Shown: positions 45,736-57,376 of the stretch, piece after piece
Position numbering within the stretch: position 1 is the stretch's first letter
Layout: each line of letters opens with the position of its first letter
NCBI RefSeq assembly: GCF_001434465.1
Contig: NZ_AZGE01000004.1
Span: 1 to 64,000, forward strand
Direction: 5' to 3'
Source: Limosilactobacillus oris DSM 4864
GTDB lineage: Bacteria; Bacillota; Bacilli; Lactobacillales; Lactobacillaceae
Length of the DNA: 64,000 nucleotides
Notes under the pieces: generated by a model
What the model was told of the DNA's origin: nothing
The model's database searches: none
The model's input: only the letters and a program-made list of their open reading frames with translations
Position numbers and translations under genes: made by a program

Positions 45736-48700
45736 TTAACCCAAGTCAGAAAACAGGTCGAGCTGATTGCTATCCGGTAATTGGTCAATAACATGGTTCT
45801 CGGTCATAAAGTCGATGAGCGTCTGGGAAACCTTTCCCCGGTCAGCCAACTCTTCCTTTGAAAGGAATGGCCGCTCTTCCCGCGCCGCCACAATTTGCTT
45901 TGCCACGCTCAGACCCAAACCTGGAATTGCACGGAATGGTGCAATCAAAGAATCGCCGTCAATCAGCCAGTTTGACGCGTCGGACCGTTCCAGGTCAACC
46001 ATCTTAAACTTAAAGCCCCGTTCCAACATTTCATTTGCCAATTCCAGGATGGTTAAGAGACTCTTTTCCTTGGCACTAGCGTCATTACCCTTGTTGCTGA
46101 TCTCTGCCATCCGGGCTTTGACTGCCTCTTTGCCGTGGGCCATTGCGACAATGTCAAAGTCGTCAGCACGGACGGAGAAAAAGGCACAGTAGTAAACCAG
46201 CGGGAAATAAACCTTAAAGTAGGCAATTCGCAAGGCCATCAAGACATAGGCTGCGGCGTGGGCCCGCGGGAACATATACTTGATTTTCAGGCAGGAATCC
46301 ATATACCACTGCGGAACATTGGCTGCCCGCATCTTTTCCTGCCATTCATCCGGAATTCCCCGGCCGTGCCGCACGGATTCCATTACCTGGAAGGAGGTTT
46401 CCGAATCCAATCCATAGTGGATCAAGTCGGTCATGATGTTATCACGGCAGCCAATCACGTTGGCAATCGTCGCGGTTCCCTCTTTAATCAACTCCTGGGC
46501 GTTATCCAACCACACACCGGTCCCGTGGGAAAGGCCAGAAATCTGCAGCAACTGCGAATAGTTCTTCGGGTGGGTGTCGTTTAACATCCCCCGGACGAAC
46601 CTGGTCCCGAACTCCGGCAAGCCGAGGGTTCCGGTCTTACTCTGAATCTGCTCTTCAGTCACCCCTAAAATCTTTGGACTGGAGAAGAGCGCCATCACGC
46701 CCGGATCATTCATCGGAATCGTCTTCGGATCAATCCCGGAAAGGTCTTGCAGAGCACGAATCATCGTCGGATCATCATGCCCCAGAATATCCATTTTCAA
46801 AATGTTATCGTGGATCGAGTGGAAATCAAAGTGGGTAGTTTCCCAGGCGGCGTTCTGGTCATCAGCAGGGTACTGAACCGGGGTGAAGTCGTAAATATCC
46901 ATATCATCGGGCACAATGATAATCCCCGCCGGGTGCTGACCGGTCGTCCGTTTGACCCCAGTTGCGCCCTGGGAGAGACGGTCCTCCTCAGCCCCCCGGA
47001 ACTGAACATCGTTATCCCGCTCGAAAGCCTTAACATAACCATAGGCAGTCTTGTCGGCAACCGTTCCAATCGTCCCGGCCCGGAAAACGTTCTCCTCGCC
47101 GAACAATACCTTCATGTAGTTGTGGGCGATTGGCTGGTAGTCTCCGGAGAAGTTCAAATCGATATCCGGCACCTTGTTTCCTTTGAACCCCAAGAAGGTT
47201 TGGAAAGGAATATCGTGACCATCCTTCACCAGTAAAGTTCCACACTTCGGGCACTTCTTCTCTGGCAAGTCAAAGCCGGAGCTGTATTCCCCTTTCGTGT
47301 AGAAGTGGGCAAACTGGCACTTCGGACAGCGGTAGTGCGGTGGCAGTGGGTTAACCTCGGTAATCCCCGACAGGGTTGCAACCACACTCGAACCAACTGA
47401 TCCCCGGGACCCAACCAGGTACCCGTCCTTGTTGGACTTGGCTACCAGTCGCTGGGCAATCAGGTAAATAACCGAGAACCCGTTCTTAACGATACTGTTT
47501 AGCTCCAGTTCCACCCGGTCCTTGACAATCTTAGGCAACGGGTTACCGTACCAGGCCTTGGCAGTATTCCAAGTCCGGTCTTGAATTTCCTGCTCAGCAC
47601 CCTTCATGTGCGGCGTGTACAGCTTGTCCTTGACCGGCCGAATATCATCAGCAATCATATCCGCAATCGCATGGCTATTATCGACCACCACCTGCTTAGC
47701 GGTGTCTTCACCGAGAAAGCTAAATTCCTCCAACATCTCATCAGTCGTGCGGAAGTGGACGTCTGGCCGCCTCGTCCGGTTAAGTGGGTTGGCACCCCCC
47801 TGTGAATTAATTAAAATTCGCCGGTAAATCCCATCATGCGGGTTGATGTAGTGAACATCTCCCGTTGCAACGACCGGCTTCTTGAGCTCCGTTCCCAGCT
47901 TAACCATATTTTGCAGGATGTCGTCAAGGTGATCACGATCCGCAATCACGTGCGTTTCCAGCAGCGGGGCATAGTTGGGCCGGGGCTGAATTTCGATATA
48001 GTCATAGTAACGCGCCTTCTTGAGAGCCTCCGGATACCCCTTTTCCATCATTGCGGTAAAGACTTCGCCAGAGGAACAGGCTGTCCCCAAAAGAAGGCCT
48101 TCCCGGTACTTGGTCAGCACCGTCCGGGGGATCCGTGGAACCCGGTGAAAGTAGCGGACGTTGGATAGGGAAACCAGTTTAAAGAGGTTCTTTAACCCCG
48201 CCTGCGTCTGTGCAAGCAGGGTCACGTGGAACGGCCGGGCGTGTTTATAAGCATCGTTTTCCGCCATGTGCTGGTTCAGGTCATCAACGTAGCGAATTTC
48301 ATACCGCTTCTCGGCATCCTTGAGAAACTTGTAAAGGAGGTGCCCAGTCGCCTCAGCATCATAATTGGCACGGTGGTGGTGCTCAAGGGCCACCTTGAAT
48401 TTCTTACTCAGGGTATTTAAGCGGTAACCACGCATATTGGGGTATAGGAAGCGCGCCAGCGGCAGTGTGTCAATCACGGGCTCGGTAATCTCCTCCATCT
48501 GGTGCCGCCGGTAACCGGTATTCATAAAGCCCATATCAAAAGAAACATTATGCCCGGCAATGATCGTCCCCTGGCAAAAGTCCTTAAATATCTTAAAGAC
48601 TTCTTCTTCGGTCTTCGAGCCCCGGACCATCTCATCAGTAATGCTGGTCAAGTTGGTCGTCTGTTCGGAGAGCGGGAAACCGGGATCAATAAACTCATCA

Positions 48701-50070
48701 AAGCGTGCCAGGACTTCACCATTCTTCATCTTGACCGCGGACAGCTCGATAACCTTGTCATAAATTGCGGATAGACCGGTCGTTTCCACGTCAAAGATGA
48801 CGTAAGTATTATCCTTGAGTTGGGCATGGTTTTCGTTGTAAACCAGTGGGACCCCATCATCAACCACGTTGGCTTCCATCCCGTAAATCATCTTGAGCTT
48901 GAACTTCTTCCCCGCCTTATAGGCTTCCGGGAAGGCCTGGACGTTCCCATGATCCGTTACCGCGATTGCCGGTTGGCCCCACTTGCTGGCCTGCTTAGCA
49001 ATTTCCGTGATGGAATTGGTAGCATCCATCTGACTCATCTCTGTGTGGGTGTGCAGTTCAATCCGCTTTTCATCAGCCGGTGCCTGGTCCTGACGTTCCT
49101 GGTGGCTCACCTGGTTGATATCATAGGCATTGATCACCAGGTCGTGCATCCAGGTATCTTCCTGGACCGGCCCCCGGACTTTAAGCCACATCCCCGGTTT
49201 AATGTTTGCAAACTGGGCTTCTTCATCACTGTTCCGGGAGAATTTCTTAACTGCAAATGATGAAGTGTAGTCAGTGATTTCAAAGGTCAGCAGCTGGCGG
49301 CCTGATCGGAGTTCACGAACCTCAGTGTTAAAGACGTAGCCTTCGACCACTACCGACCGTTCTTCCCCCTGAATATCCTTCATCTGAACAACATCAAGTT
49401 TATCATTGATAACCCGGCCGAGTTGCGCCGGACCATCTGCTGGCTGAACAGCTGCTTTTTGCTTGTGGGTCGCGTTTTTCTTTTTGATTTGCGCCATTGC
49501 CTTGGCCGCCAGCGCAGCGTCCGCAGCCTCGTGCTTTTCCCGCAGCTCCTTAATCTTTGCCTGGGAGGCCGACTGGTCGACGAAGGGGTGGATTTTAAAG
49601 CGGGGGAAGCCCAGCTGCTGGTAACCCGCCTCGATTGCCGATAGCGACTGCTGCGTTAACCGCTCCTTGATGATCTCGTTCTCGACCACGATGGTCACCC
49701 GACCGTCACGGACTTCCGGCACCGTCTCTAGGCAGGCCTGACGCAACATTGGCGAATCCACAGCGCCATGCTGAATAACGTACTCCCAATAATCGGCCAC
49801 CAGTTTAGGGTCGACCTCAGTCGTAGGACTGCTGATTTGCAGGTCGACTTCGGCAATGTCTTTAAAGCCAACCCGGACCGCCTGGTAAAGTTCCTTGAAC
49901 AGGTTGAGGGATAGCGGCCGCCGCAAGATGAGGTGGAATTCCCAACGACGGCTATTCTTGTGAACAACCACTGACTGGACGGCTGCCCCCTTGAACGCCG
50001 GGTTGCCCTTTTCCGGAAAGTGGACCTGCTCCAGTAATTTTTCAAATAACTCTTGTCGATTTAGCGCCAC
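45736..50070 (-). CDS. polC: DNA polymerase III alpha subunit, PolC type
   Basis: 1444 aa, the usual length. In order: N-terminal domain, OB fold, PHP domain ([26 protein letters not shown]) interrupted by a DEDDh proofreading exonuclease ([17 protein letters not shown]), a zinc-binding CPKCQFAH...KKCPKCG segment, then the polymerase core ([14 protein letters not shown]) and C-terminal DNA-binding part. The replicative polymerase of low-GC Gram-positives. The start is GTG with an upstream AGGAGG. Confidence 0.99.
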   Translation of the reverse strand: MALNRQELFEKLLEQVHFPEKGNPAFKGAAVQSVVVHKNSRRWEFHLILRRPLSLNLFKELYQAVRVGFKDIAEVDLQISSPTTEVDPKLVADYWEYVIQHGAVDSPMLRQACLETVPEVRDGRVTIVVENEIIKERLTQQSLSAIEAGYQQLGFPRFKIHPFVDQSASQAKIKELREKHEAADAALAAKAMAQIKKKNATHKQKAAVQPADGPAQLGRVINDKLDVVQMKDIQGEERSVVVEGYVFNTEVRELRSGRQLLTFEITDYTSSFAVKKFSRNSDEEAQFANIKPGMWLKVRGPVQEDTWMHDLVINAYDINQVSHQERQDQAPADEKRIELHTHTEMSQMDATNSITEIAKQASKWGQPAIAVTDHGNVQAFPEAYKAGKKFKLKMIYGMEANVVDDGVPLVYNENHAQLKDNTYVIFDVETTGLSAIYDKVIELSAVKMKNGEVLARFDEFIDPGFPLSEQTTNLTSITDEMVRGSKTEEEVFKIFKDFCQGTIIAGHNVSFDMGFMNTGYRRHQMEEITEPVIDTLPLARFLYPNMRGYRLNTLSKKFKVALEHHHRANYDAEATGHLLYKFLKDAEKRYEIRYVDDLNQHMAENDAYKHARPFHVTLLAQTQAGLKNLFKLVSLSNVRYFHRVPRIPRTVLTKYREGLLLGTACSSGEVFTAMMEKGYPEALKKARYYDYIEIQPRPNYAPLLETHVIADRDHLDDILQNMVKLGTELKKPVVATGDVHYINPHDGIYRRILINSQGGANPLNRTRRPDVHFRTTDEMLEEFSFLGEDTAKQVVVDNSHAIADMIADDIRPVKDKLYTPHMKGAEQEIQDRTWNTAKAWYGNPLPKIVKDRVELELNSIVKNGFSVIYLIAQRLVAKSNKDGYLVGSRGSVGSSVVATLSGITEVNPLPPHYRCPKCQFAHFYTKGEYSSGFDLPEKKCPKCGTLLVKDGHDIPFQTFLGFKGNKVPDIDLNFSGDYQPIAHNYMKVLFGEENVFRAGTIGTVADKTAYGYVKAFERDNDVQFRGAEEDRLSQGATGVKRTTGQHPAGIIIVPDDMDIYDFTPVQYPADDQNAAWETTHFDFHSIHDNILKMDILGHDDPTMIRALQDLSGIDPKTIPMNDPGVMALFSSPKILGVTEEQIQSKTGTLGLPEFGTRFVRGMLNDTHPKNYSQLLQISGLSHGTGVWLDNAQELIKEGTATIANVIGCRDNIMTDLIHYGLDSETSFQVMESVRHGRGIPDEWQEKMRAANVPQWYMDSCLKIKYMFPRAHAAAYVLMALRIAYFKVYFPLVYYCAFFSVRADDFDIVAMAHGKEAVKARMAEISNKGNDASAKEKSLLTILELANEMLERGFKFKMVDLERSDASNWLIDGDSLIAPFRAIPGLGLSVAKQIVAAREERPFLSKEELADRGKVSQTLIDFMTENHVIDQLPDSNQLDLFSDLG

Positions 50071-50094
50071 TACTCTTCGCTCCTCCTAGCTAAA

Positions 50095-50134
50095 AAATGT
50101 GGTGCGTTCGATTTTTAGTGTTCGCACCACATTT
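50095..50134 (-). terminator. terminator between proS and polC
   Basis: A perfect 12-bp stem AAATGTGGTGCG/CGCACCACATTT (50095-50106 with 50123-50134), followed on the minus strand by TTTAGC. Confidence 0.8.
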
Positions 50135-50137
50135 TTA

Positions 50138-51874
50138 TTAATCGTTGCTCGTTTGCTTATCCAACTGCTTCAGTAAGATTCCAACCGTATTAACCAGCTC
50201 TTCCTGCTTGACTTCAAGGGTTTCACCGGTCTTACGGATTTTAACTTCGACAATACCGTCAGCGGCCTTCTTACCAATCGTGACCCGCAGCGGAATCCCA
50301 ATCAGGTCAGAGTCAGCAAATTTAACCCCGGCCCGTTCCTTCCGGTCATCAACCAGGACTTCGTAGCCAGCCGCAGTCAGTTGCTGCTCCAACTCGTTTG
50401 CCATGGTCATCTGCTCATCCTTCTTTGCATTTACCGGAATGACGTGAACATCAAACGGTGCAATGCTGTCTGGCCATACCAACCCGTTTTCGTCGGCATT
50501 TTGTTCGGCCACCGCAGAAAGCATCCGGGTAACCCCGATCCCGTAACAGCCCATAATCATATCCACGAGGCGACCGTTTTTATCCAGCACCTGTGCGCCG
50601 AGCTTCTTGGAATAGCCAGTTCCCAGCTTAAAGATATGACCGATTTCAATCCCATTGGTGAACTTGATTGGGTAGCCGTCTGGAGCAATTTCGCCTTCCT
50701 GGACATTCCGGAAGTCACCGAACTCGTCCACCCGGAAGTCGCGGTCAATGTTGGCATTGACGTAGTGGTGGCCATCATCATTAGCGCCACAGGCCATGTT
50801 GACTAACACTTTGACGTAGTTGTCGGCTAAAATCTTGACGTCTTCACCGACCCCGACAGGCCCCAGGGAACCAGGGTGGGCACCGAGGTACTTAACAGCG
50901 TCTTCTTCAGAAGCCAGTTCCAGTTCTTCGCAGTCCAGAGCGTTTTCGACCTTGGTTTCGTTAACCTCGTCGTTACCGCGCATCAGGACCATTACTGGTT
51001 GGTAATCATCCTCACCCATCTTAGCCATGTAGAGCATTGACTTAATCATCTGTCCCTGGTCAACCCCCAGGCTTGCACAGGCTTCGTCGACGGTGTGGGC
51101 ACCCGGCGTGGCTTTCTTTTCCAGTTCCTTTGGTTCAGCCGTCTGCTGGACAGCATCAAACTTGGACGTTGCCTTTTCCAGGTTGGCTGCATAACCACCA
51201 TCGGTGTAGACAATCACGTCCTCACCAATTTCAGCCGGGGCGGAGAACTCCTGCGAGTTGTCCCCACCGATTGTCCCGGAATCAGCTAAGATGACCTTGT
51301 AACTTAGCCCGGCCCGGTCAAAGATATTGCGGTAGGCTTGGGCTTGCGCCTGGTAGGCCTCGTCTAGTCCCTCTTCGTCGGCAGCAAAGGAGTAGGCGTC
51401 CAGCATGGAGAACTCTTTGCCCCGGAGGACCCCATACCGCGGCCGCGGTTCGTTCCGGAACTTATCGGTAATTTGGTAAACGACCAGTGGCAACTTCTTG
51501 TAGGACTTAACACTGTCGCGGAGGATTTCAGTCATCGCTTCCTCATCGGTTGGCCCTAAAATATATTCCCGGTCATTGTGGTCCTTAAACTTGTAGAGGG
51601 TATCACCATAAGCTTCATACCGCCCGGTCTGCTTCCAGAGGTCAGCTGGCAGCATTGATGGTGTTTCCATCTGAAAGGCCCCCGCCTTTTCCATTTCCTC
51701 GTGCATAATCTTGTGAAGCTTCCGGATGACCCGGTAAGCCAGTGGCAGGTAGGCCCAAACACCGGCCGAAATTTGGTAAATGTAGCCGGCCCGTTCCATC
51801 ATAATGTGACTGAGCGCTTCCGCATCACTTGGATTTTCCTTTTTAGTAGGAATCAACAATTTTGACTGCTTCAT
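50138..51874 (-). CDS. proS: prolyl-tRNA synthetase
   Basis: 578 aa, bacterial-type ProRS with the class II core (motif 2 FRNEPRPRYGVLRGKEF), the ~180-residue editing (INS) domain between motifs 2 and 3, and a C-terminal anticodon-binding domain. Charges tRNA-Pro. It is 19 bp after rseP, with no T-box leader. Confidence 0.99.
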   Translation of the reverse strand: MKQSKLLIPTKKENPSDAEALSHIMMERAGYIYQISAGVWAYLPLAYRVIRKLHKIMHEEMEKAGAFQMETPSMLPADLWKQTGRYEAYGDTLYKFKDHNDREYILGPTDEEAMTEILRDSVKSYKKLPLVVYQITDKFRNEPRPRYGVLRGKEFSMLDAYSFAADEEGLDEAYQAQAQAYRNIFDRAGLSYKVILADSGTIGGDNSQEFSAPAEIGEDVIVYTDGGYAANLEKATSKFDAVQQTAEPKELEKKATPGAHTVDEACASLGVDQGQMIKSMLYMAKMGEDDYQPVMVLMRGNDEVNETKVENALDCEELELASEEDAVKYLGAHPGSLGPVGVGEDVKILADNYVKVLVNMACGANDDGHHYVNANIDRDFRVDEFGDFRNVQEGEIAPDGYPIKFTNGIEIGHIFKLGTGYSKKLGAQVLDKNGRLVDMIMGCYGIGVTRMLSAVAEQNADENGLVWPDSIAPFDVHVIPVNAKKDEQMTMANELEQQLTAAGYEVLVDDRKERAGVKFADSDLIGIPLRVTIGKKAADGIVEVKIRKTGETLEVKQEELVNTVGILLKQLDKQTSND

Positions 51875-51893
51875 AATGCTTCTCCTTTACTAG

Positions 51894-53168
51894 CTACCGA
51901 ATGAAATACCGTTGGATATCGTTCCAAGTAACTAAAATCATTAATACTAATAGTATCATAAAACCAAGCATCGTCACAATTCCTTCAGCCTTTTCCGGAA
52001 TTGGCCGCCTGATTACTGCTTCGATAATATTTAACAGCAGCTTCCCACCGTCTAGTGCCGGAATCGGCAGCAGGTTAACGATCCCCAGGTTGATCGACAG
52101 GAGCGCCAAGAAGTTCAAAACACCATTGATTCCCAGCGCGGTCGCCTGTGAAGTCCCCGCATAAATAGCGACCGGACCGCCTAAATCATTCAGACTAAAT
52201 CCATGGGTAAACATGTGACCAAGGACCGCAAAAATCAGCGTGCCGGCCTGAATGAATTGCTGCCAGCCGAACAGGAGCCGGGCACGAATGCCCTTCTCCT
52301 GTTGTTCGAGGATTCCAATCTGACCTACCGTTTCTTTCCCCTGCTTAACTGCCTGCGGACGCACGGTGGTCGTCTTTGTTTCCCCCTTATGGGTGTATGT
52401 CAACTTCACCTGTTGGTTCGGTTTGCTAGAAAGGTTAGTCGCTAGTTCGGCCCAGTTAGCAACTTTCGTACTGTTAACTTTAGTGATCCGATCCCCCGCG
52501 ACCAACCCGGCCTTCGCCGCAACAGAGCCTGCATTGACTTTGCCGATTTGGTTGCTATTAGTGGGTACCCCCGTAAGGGTAAAGCCCAGGATAATAAACA
52601 CCAGCAGCGATAAGATAAAGTTATTCATCGGCCCCGCAAAATTCGTCATCATCCGTGCAGGCAGGCTGGCAGAGCGAAACTGCACATCCCGCGGTGCGAT
52701 TTGCACAACGGTCCCATCATGTTCAACCACCGTCGCATCATGATTCACTGGGTAGGTCTTCAGTTCACTTTCATCACCGTTAACATAGCCCTTCACCCAG
52801 AGCCCATCCACCAGGTCACTAGCAACCAGCTGCATCGGAATGCCCTGGAAAAGCGTCGCCTTGGAACTAGCATTAATCGTAACTACCTGATCGTCCTGGT
52901 TTAACTGCAGGGTTACCGGGGTCCCCGGCCGCAATTCATCCTCGTCTTCGTCATCACTGCCGGCGAGGCGGACATAGCCACCCACGGGTAATAGCCGCAC
53001 GGTATACGTTGTTCCATTCTTGCGGGCCCACCAAATCTTCGGCCCCATCCCGATAGAAAACTCCCGTACCAGGATCCCCGCACGCTTAGCAAAATAGTAG
53101 TGTCCATATTCGTGTACCAGGACTAGAATCCCAAATACTAGAATAAAGGTAATAATTGTGACTATCAC
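51894..53168 (-). CDS. rseP: RIP metalloprotease RseP (site-2 protease)
   Basis: 424 aa. Zinc motif LVHEYGHYYFAKRAG in the first helix, a PDZ domain (~200-290, ending in TVRPQAVKQGKE), and NLLPIPALDGGKLL as the third catalytic site, with four membrane helices. It cleaves membrane proteins within the bilayer, e.g. anti-sigma factors or peptide precursors. GTG start after GGAAGGG. Confidence 0.97.
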   Translation of the reverse strand: MIVTIITFILVFGILVLVHEYGHYYFAKRAGILVREFSIGMGPKIWWARKNGTTYTVRLLPVGGYVRLAGSDDEDEDELRPGTPVTLQLNQDDQVVTINASSKATLFQGIPMQLVASDLVDGLWVKGYVNGDESELKTYPVNHDATVVEHDGTVVQIAPRDVQFRSASLPARMMTNFAGPMNNFILSLLVFIILGFTLTGVPTNSNQIGKVNAGSVAAKAGLVAGDRITKVNSTKVANWAELATNLSSKPNQQVKLTYTHKGETKTTTVRPQAVKQGKETVGQIGILEQQEKGIRARLLFGWQQFIQAGTLIFAVLGHMFTHGFSLNDLGGPVAIYAGTSQATALGINGVLNFLALLSINLGIVNLLPIPALDGGKLLLNIIEAVIRRPIPEKAEGIVTMLGFMILLVLMILVTWNDIQRYFIR

Positions 53169-53187
53169 TGAATCCCTTCCTTAGCTA

Positions 53188-53973
53188 TTAAATAATCCCT
53201 GCTAAGTGCAACATCGGCATCACAATCAGCATACTATCAAAACGATCCAAGATTCCCCCGTGGCCCGGAAGAATCTTACCCGAATCCTTAACGCCGTAGT
53301 AGCGTTTCAGCGAAGACTCGATCAGGTCTCCTAACTGGCCCATGATTGAAAGAATCAGGGTCAGAATAATCATCGTGATAAAACCATCGCCCACCGGGAA
53401 GAAGTAGAGGTATACCGCTAGAATAATTGTTGCGGCCACCGTTCCACCAATGGAACCTTCCCAGGTCTTATTAGGGCTGATCCGCGGGGCCAGCTTATTC
53501 TTACCGATTTTACGGCCAATCAGGTAAGCACCACTGTCAGTCAGCCAAACAATCAGCATTCCGTATAACAGGGTCTGGAAGTTAACTGCCCGGGCAACAA
53601 CAAAGTAGTGGAAGCCCATCCCAACGTATAACATTGCCAGGGTCAACACCCCAGCGTCATCAAAAGTAAAGCGCTGCTTGCGAATCACGGTGTGCAGCAG
53701 TAAGAGGACCACTAAGACATAGAAGCCGAACCACCGGGTTGCCACACTAGGGAGAAAGTCCAGACAACTGTCTGGCAGGATCAGCAGCGCCACCCCTAGA
53801 TAACTGATAATGGCCTCAAAGGAAATCAAAAACATCTTTTTCATGACTAATACTTCGGAAATTGCAACAATTCCCAAAGCAAGTGCAGCAATCGTCAGTG
53901 GCCAGCCACCGTAGACAATCAGTGGAATAAAAATTGCCAGGGCAATTACTGCAGTAATAATTCTCGTTTTCAC
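53188..53973 (-). CDS. cdsA: phosphatidate cytidylyltransferase
   Basis: 261 aa with about 8 membrane helices and the C-terminal CDP-alcohol signature (SLKRYYGVKDSGKILPGHGG, then DRFDSM). Makes CDP-diacylglycerol for phospholipid synthesis. GTG start. Usual neighbours uppS and rseP. Confidence 0.98.
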   Translation of the reverse strand: MKTRIITAVIALAIFIPLIVYGGWPLTIAALALGIVAISEVLVMKKMFLISFEAIISYLGVALLILPDSCLDFLPSVATRWFGFYVLVVLLLLHTVIRKQRFTFDDAGVLTLAMLYVGMGFHYFVVARAVNFQTLLYGMLIVWLTDSGAYLIGRKIGKNKLAPRISPNKTWEGSIGGTVAATIILAVYLYFFPVGDGFITMIILTLILSIMGQLGDLIESSLKRYYGVKDSGKILPGHGGILDRFDSMLIVMPMLHLAGII

Positions 53974-53987
53974 GTTACCACCCGCTC

Positions 53988-54752
53988 CTATTCATTTTTT
54001 AAACCACCGAACCGCCGGTGGCGTCCCTGAAATTCTACGATTGCCCGCCTTAACGACTCCGCGTCAAAGTCCGGCCAGTGCTCGGGGACGAATTCTAATT
54101 CACTATACGCCAGTTGCCAAAGAAGAAAATTACTGATTCGCTCTTCACCACTCGTCCGAATCAATAAATCCGGGTCAGCGAATTCACCAAGGGGTGCCGT
54201 CATTAAGTGCTGACTAATCAGTTCCTCATCAATTGCCTCTGGGGAAATGGTTCCCGCCTGAACGGCAGCAGCCACCTCCTGAACGGCACGGGTAATTTCA
54301 TCCCGACTTCCGTAATTAAGGGCAAAATTCAAAACCATCCCATCACAGTTAGCCGTATCCGCAATCGCATCATTAACCGCTTGCTGCGTCTTGGCTGGGA
54401 GGCGCTGAATGTCTCCCATCACCATTACCCGCACATTATTCTTCGCCAGGTCAGGCACGAAAGTTGAGAAGAAGCGGATTGGCAACTGCATTAGGTAGTT
54501 AACCTCACTCGAGGGCCGCTTCCAATTTTCGGTTGAAAAAGCGTAGAGGGTGAGGACCTTCACCCCCAAATTACTGGCCGCAATCGTAATTGTTTTCACG
54601 GTCTGCATTCCCTGCTTGTGGCCCGCAACCCGTGGCAAGTGGCGTTTTTGCGCCCACCGGCCATTGCCGTCCATAATGATGGCGATATGGTGAGGAATGC
54701 GCTCCATATCAATCGCCATGTTTTCACTAACGGGATCCTTTTTTGCGAACAA
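53988..54752 (-). CDS. uppS: undecaprenyl diphosphate synthase
   Basis: 254 aa. HIAIIMDGNGRWAQKR is the cis-prenyltransferase signature and contains the catalytic Asp; RTSGEERISNFLLWQLAYSE is the C-terminal one. It makes the lipid carrier for wall synthesis. I assign a TTG start at 54752, eight bases after GGAGG; the in-frame ATG at 54767 overlaps that ribosome site (ATGGAGG) and is unlikely. Confidence 0.97.
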   Translation of the reverse strand: MFAKKDPVSENMAIDMERIPHHIAIIMDGNGRWAQKRHLPRVAGHKQGMQTVKTITIAASNLGVKVLTLYAFSTENWKRPSSEVNYLMQLPIRFFSTFVPDLAKNNVRVMVMGDIQRLPAKTQQAVNDAIADTANCDGMVLNFALNYGSRDEITRAVQEVAAAVQAGTISPEAIDEELISQHLMTAPLGEFADPDLLIRTSGEERISNFLLWQLAYSELEFVPEHWPDFDAESLRRAIVEFQGRHRRFGGLKNE

Positions 54753-54844
54753 TCTTTTTTCCTCCATCTATTAGCGTGTCTTTGCCATTCAAAAATAAAC
54801 GCTAATTTATTATAAAGCTCCTGCGAATAAAATACAATTTGAAA

Positions 54845-54889
54845 GAGGGCGGGACAGAACGAGCTTGACTAGTTCGTCGTCCCACCTCC
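54845..54889. repeat. hairpin family B, copy upstream of uppS
   Basis: GGGCGGGACAGAACGA...TCGTCGTCCCACC forms an imperfect hairpin with the core GACTAGTTCG, like those at 7179-7223 and 32704-32757. Confidence 0.5.
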
Positions 54890-54899
54890 ATCGACGCGC

Positions 54900-55022
54900 A
54901 GCTAGTCTATTGGGGAGTGGTCAAGCCCTGTTTTATCAGTGTTCGACCCGCCAATTGGCTCCCGCGCTGGTGCATTTTCAGCTTTAAAATAGCTAAGAGG
55001 CTGAGTTAGTCCTCGGCCTCCA
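54900..55022. repeat. intergenic repeat family A, copy 3, with frr terminator
   Basis: Shares GCTAGTCTATT, TGCATTTT, CTTTAAAATAG and AAGAGGCTGAGTT with copies 1 and 2 but carries about 50 extra bases in the middle. Its hairpin (54997-55005 with 55012-55020), followed by TTAGCTATTTT on the minus strand, terminates frr. Confidence 0.7.
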
Positions 55023-55034
55023 CAACTAATTACG

Positions 55035-55595
55035 TTATTGCAACAGTTCTTTTTCCTTCGCCGCAGCGATGTCTTCCAAATTCTTGATCCCAGCATCGGT
55101 TTCGTTTTGAACCTGTTTTTCCAGATCATGGAATTCATCATCATTGAAATCGCCGTTCTTGTTCCCCTTCTTGAGGTCGTCCATGGCTTCACGACGAACG
55201 TTGCGGACAGCAACCTTGGCCTTTTCTAATTCCGCCTTTACGTCCTTGACCAGTTCCTTTCGCCGGTCTTCCGTCAATTGCGGAATAATCAGCCGAATTG
55301 CACTACCGTCGTTCTGCGGTGTCAAGCCGAGGTTCGAAGCGTAAATTGATTTTTCAATTTCTTCCAGAATGCTCTCGTCATATGGCGTAATCAGCAATTG
55401 ACGTGCTTCCGGAATCGTAATCGACGCCACTTGGTTTAACGGTGTCGGTGCTCCGTAGTATTCAACCTTCACTGAGTTCAGTAGGCTGGCATTGGCCTGC
55501 CCGGCCCGAATATCCGCCAGGCTCCGCTGTAACGCGTCACCTGACTTCTTCATCTTCTGTTTTGCATCGTTTAAGATTTCTTTGCTTGATGCCAT
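55035..55595 (-). CDS. frr: ribosome recycling factor
   Basis: 186 aa, typical length, with [20 protein letters not shown] near the N-terminus, [15 protein letters not shown] and [14 protein letters not shown]. It splits post-termination ribosomes with EF-G. It follows pyrH by two bases. Confidence 0.98.
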   Translation of the reverse strand: MASSKEILNDAKQKMKKSGDALQRSLADIRAGQANASLLNSVKVEYYGAPTPLNQVASITIPEARQLLITPYDESILEEIEKSIYASNLGLTPQNDGSAIRLIIPQLTEDRRKELVKDVKAELEKAKVAVRNVRREAMDDLKKGNKNGDFNDDEFHDLEKQVQNETDAGIKNLEDIAAAKEKELLQ

Positions 55596-55597
55596 TG

Positions 55598-56376
<779 letters not shown>

Positions 56377-56393
56377 CGTAGCCAACCGAACGC

Positions 56394-57269
56394 TTAGTTC
56401 ATTTGGTCCTTAACTTCTTGTGCAAAGTCGTCTTGCTTCTTTTCGATTCCCTCGCCGACTTCGTAACGAATGAAGGACTTCAGCTTCCCACCGTTATCCT
56501 TAACGTATTCAGCAACGGTCTTGTCGGAATCCTTAACGAACTCTTGGTCAGCAAGGCAGATTTGGGATAAGAACTTGTTCAACCGACCTTCAACAATCTT
56601 GTCAACGATCTTAGCTGGCTTGCCTTCGTTGAGCGTTTCTTCCTTGAAGATTGCCCGTTCGTGGTCCAAACGGTCTTGGGAAACGTCAGCACGGGTCATG
56701 AATTCAGGGTTAATAGCGGCAACGTGCATTGCAACGTCCTTGGCGGTTACTTCGTCAGCACCTTCCAGAACAACCAGGGCAGCAATTTGACCACCTTGGT
56801 GCAGGTATGCACCGAAGCTGTCGCCGTCATCCTTTTCTACAACGGCAAACCGGCGCAGGCTAACCTTTTCACCAGTCTTTTGGGTAGTAGCGATGATGTC
56901 ATCGTTCAAAGTCCCGTTGTCAGTCTTGATGGCCAGAGCTTCTTCAACGTTAGCTGGCTTGTTTTCACTGATTAATTCAGTAACCTTCTTCAAGAGGTCC
57001 TTGAAGGGATCACTAGCCGCAACGAAGTCCGTTTCGGAGTTCAATTCAACGATGGCTGCAGTATTACCATTAACGGCAACTTCTGCTAACCCTTCGGCAG
57101 CAACCCGGTCGCTCTTCTTGGCAGCCTTGGCGATTCCCTTTTCACGAAGGTAATCCATGGCCTTGTCCATGTCACCATCGCTGGCAACTAAGGCCTTCTT
57201 AGCATCCATAATGCCGGCACCGGACTTCTTACGTAATTGCATAACTTGAGCAGCTTTGATTTCAGCCAT
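56394..57269 (-). CDS. tsf: elongation factor Ts
   Basis: 291 aa. The N-terminal [19 protein letters not shown] and the core [17 protein letters not shown] are diagnostic. It recharges EF-Tu with GTP. Confidence 0.99.
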   Translation of the reverse strand: MAEIKAAQVMQLRKKSGAGIMDAKKALVASDGDMDKAMDYLREKGIAKAAKKSDRVAAEGLAEVAVNGNTAAIVELNSETDFVAASDPFKDLLKKVTELISENKPANVEEALAIKTDNGTLNDDIIATTQKTGEKVSLRRFAVVEKDDGDSFGAYLHQGGQIAALVVLEGADEVTAKDVAMHVAAINPEFMTRADVSQDRLDHERAIFKEETLNEGKPAKIVDKIVEGRLNKFLSQICLADQEFVKDSDKTVAEYVKDNGGKLKSFIRYEVGEGIEKKQDDFAQEVKDQMN

Positions 57270-57304
57270 TACTAACTCTCTCCTTTAATTTTAAGATCTT
57301 TGCT

Positions 57305-57358
57305 AAAAAAGGGCTGTTTGTACTTAGGGCCACAATGGTCCATAACACAAAACAGCCC
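57305..57358 (-). terminator. partial terminator between rpsB and tsf
   Basis: GGGCTGTT/AACAGCCC (57311-57318 with 57351-57358) plus an inner GG-CC helix, followed by TTTTTTAGC on the minus strand. It would lower tsf relative to rpsB. Confidence 0.7.
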
Positions 57359-57376
57359 AAGTATTCATCGGTTATA

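Noticed and set aside
50100-50130. GTTCG...GTTCG as LexA box between proS and polC
   Set aside because: Spacing does not fit; the bases belong to the proS terminator loop.
51875-51893. T-box leader before proS
   Set aside because: The 19-bp gap is too short; proS is co-transcribed with rseP.
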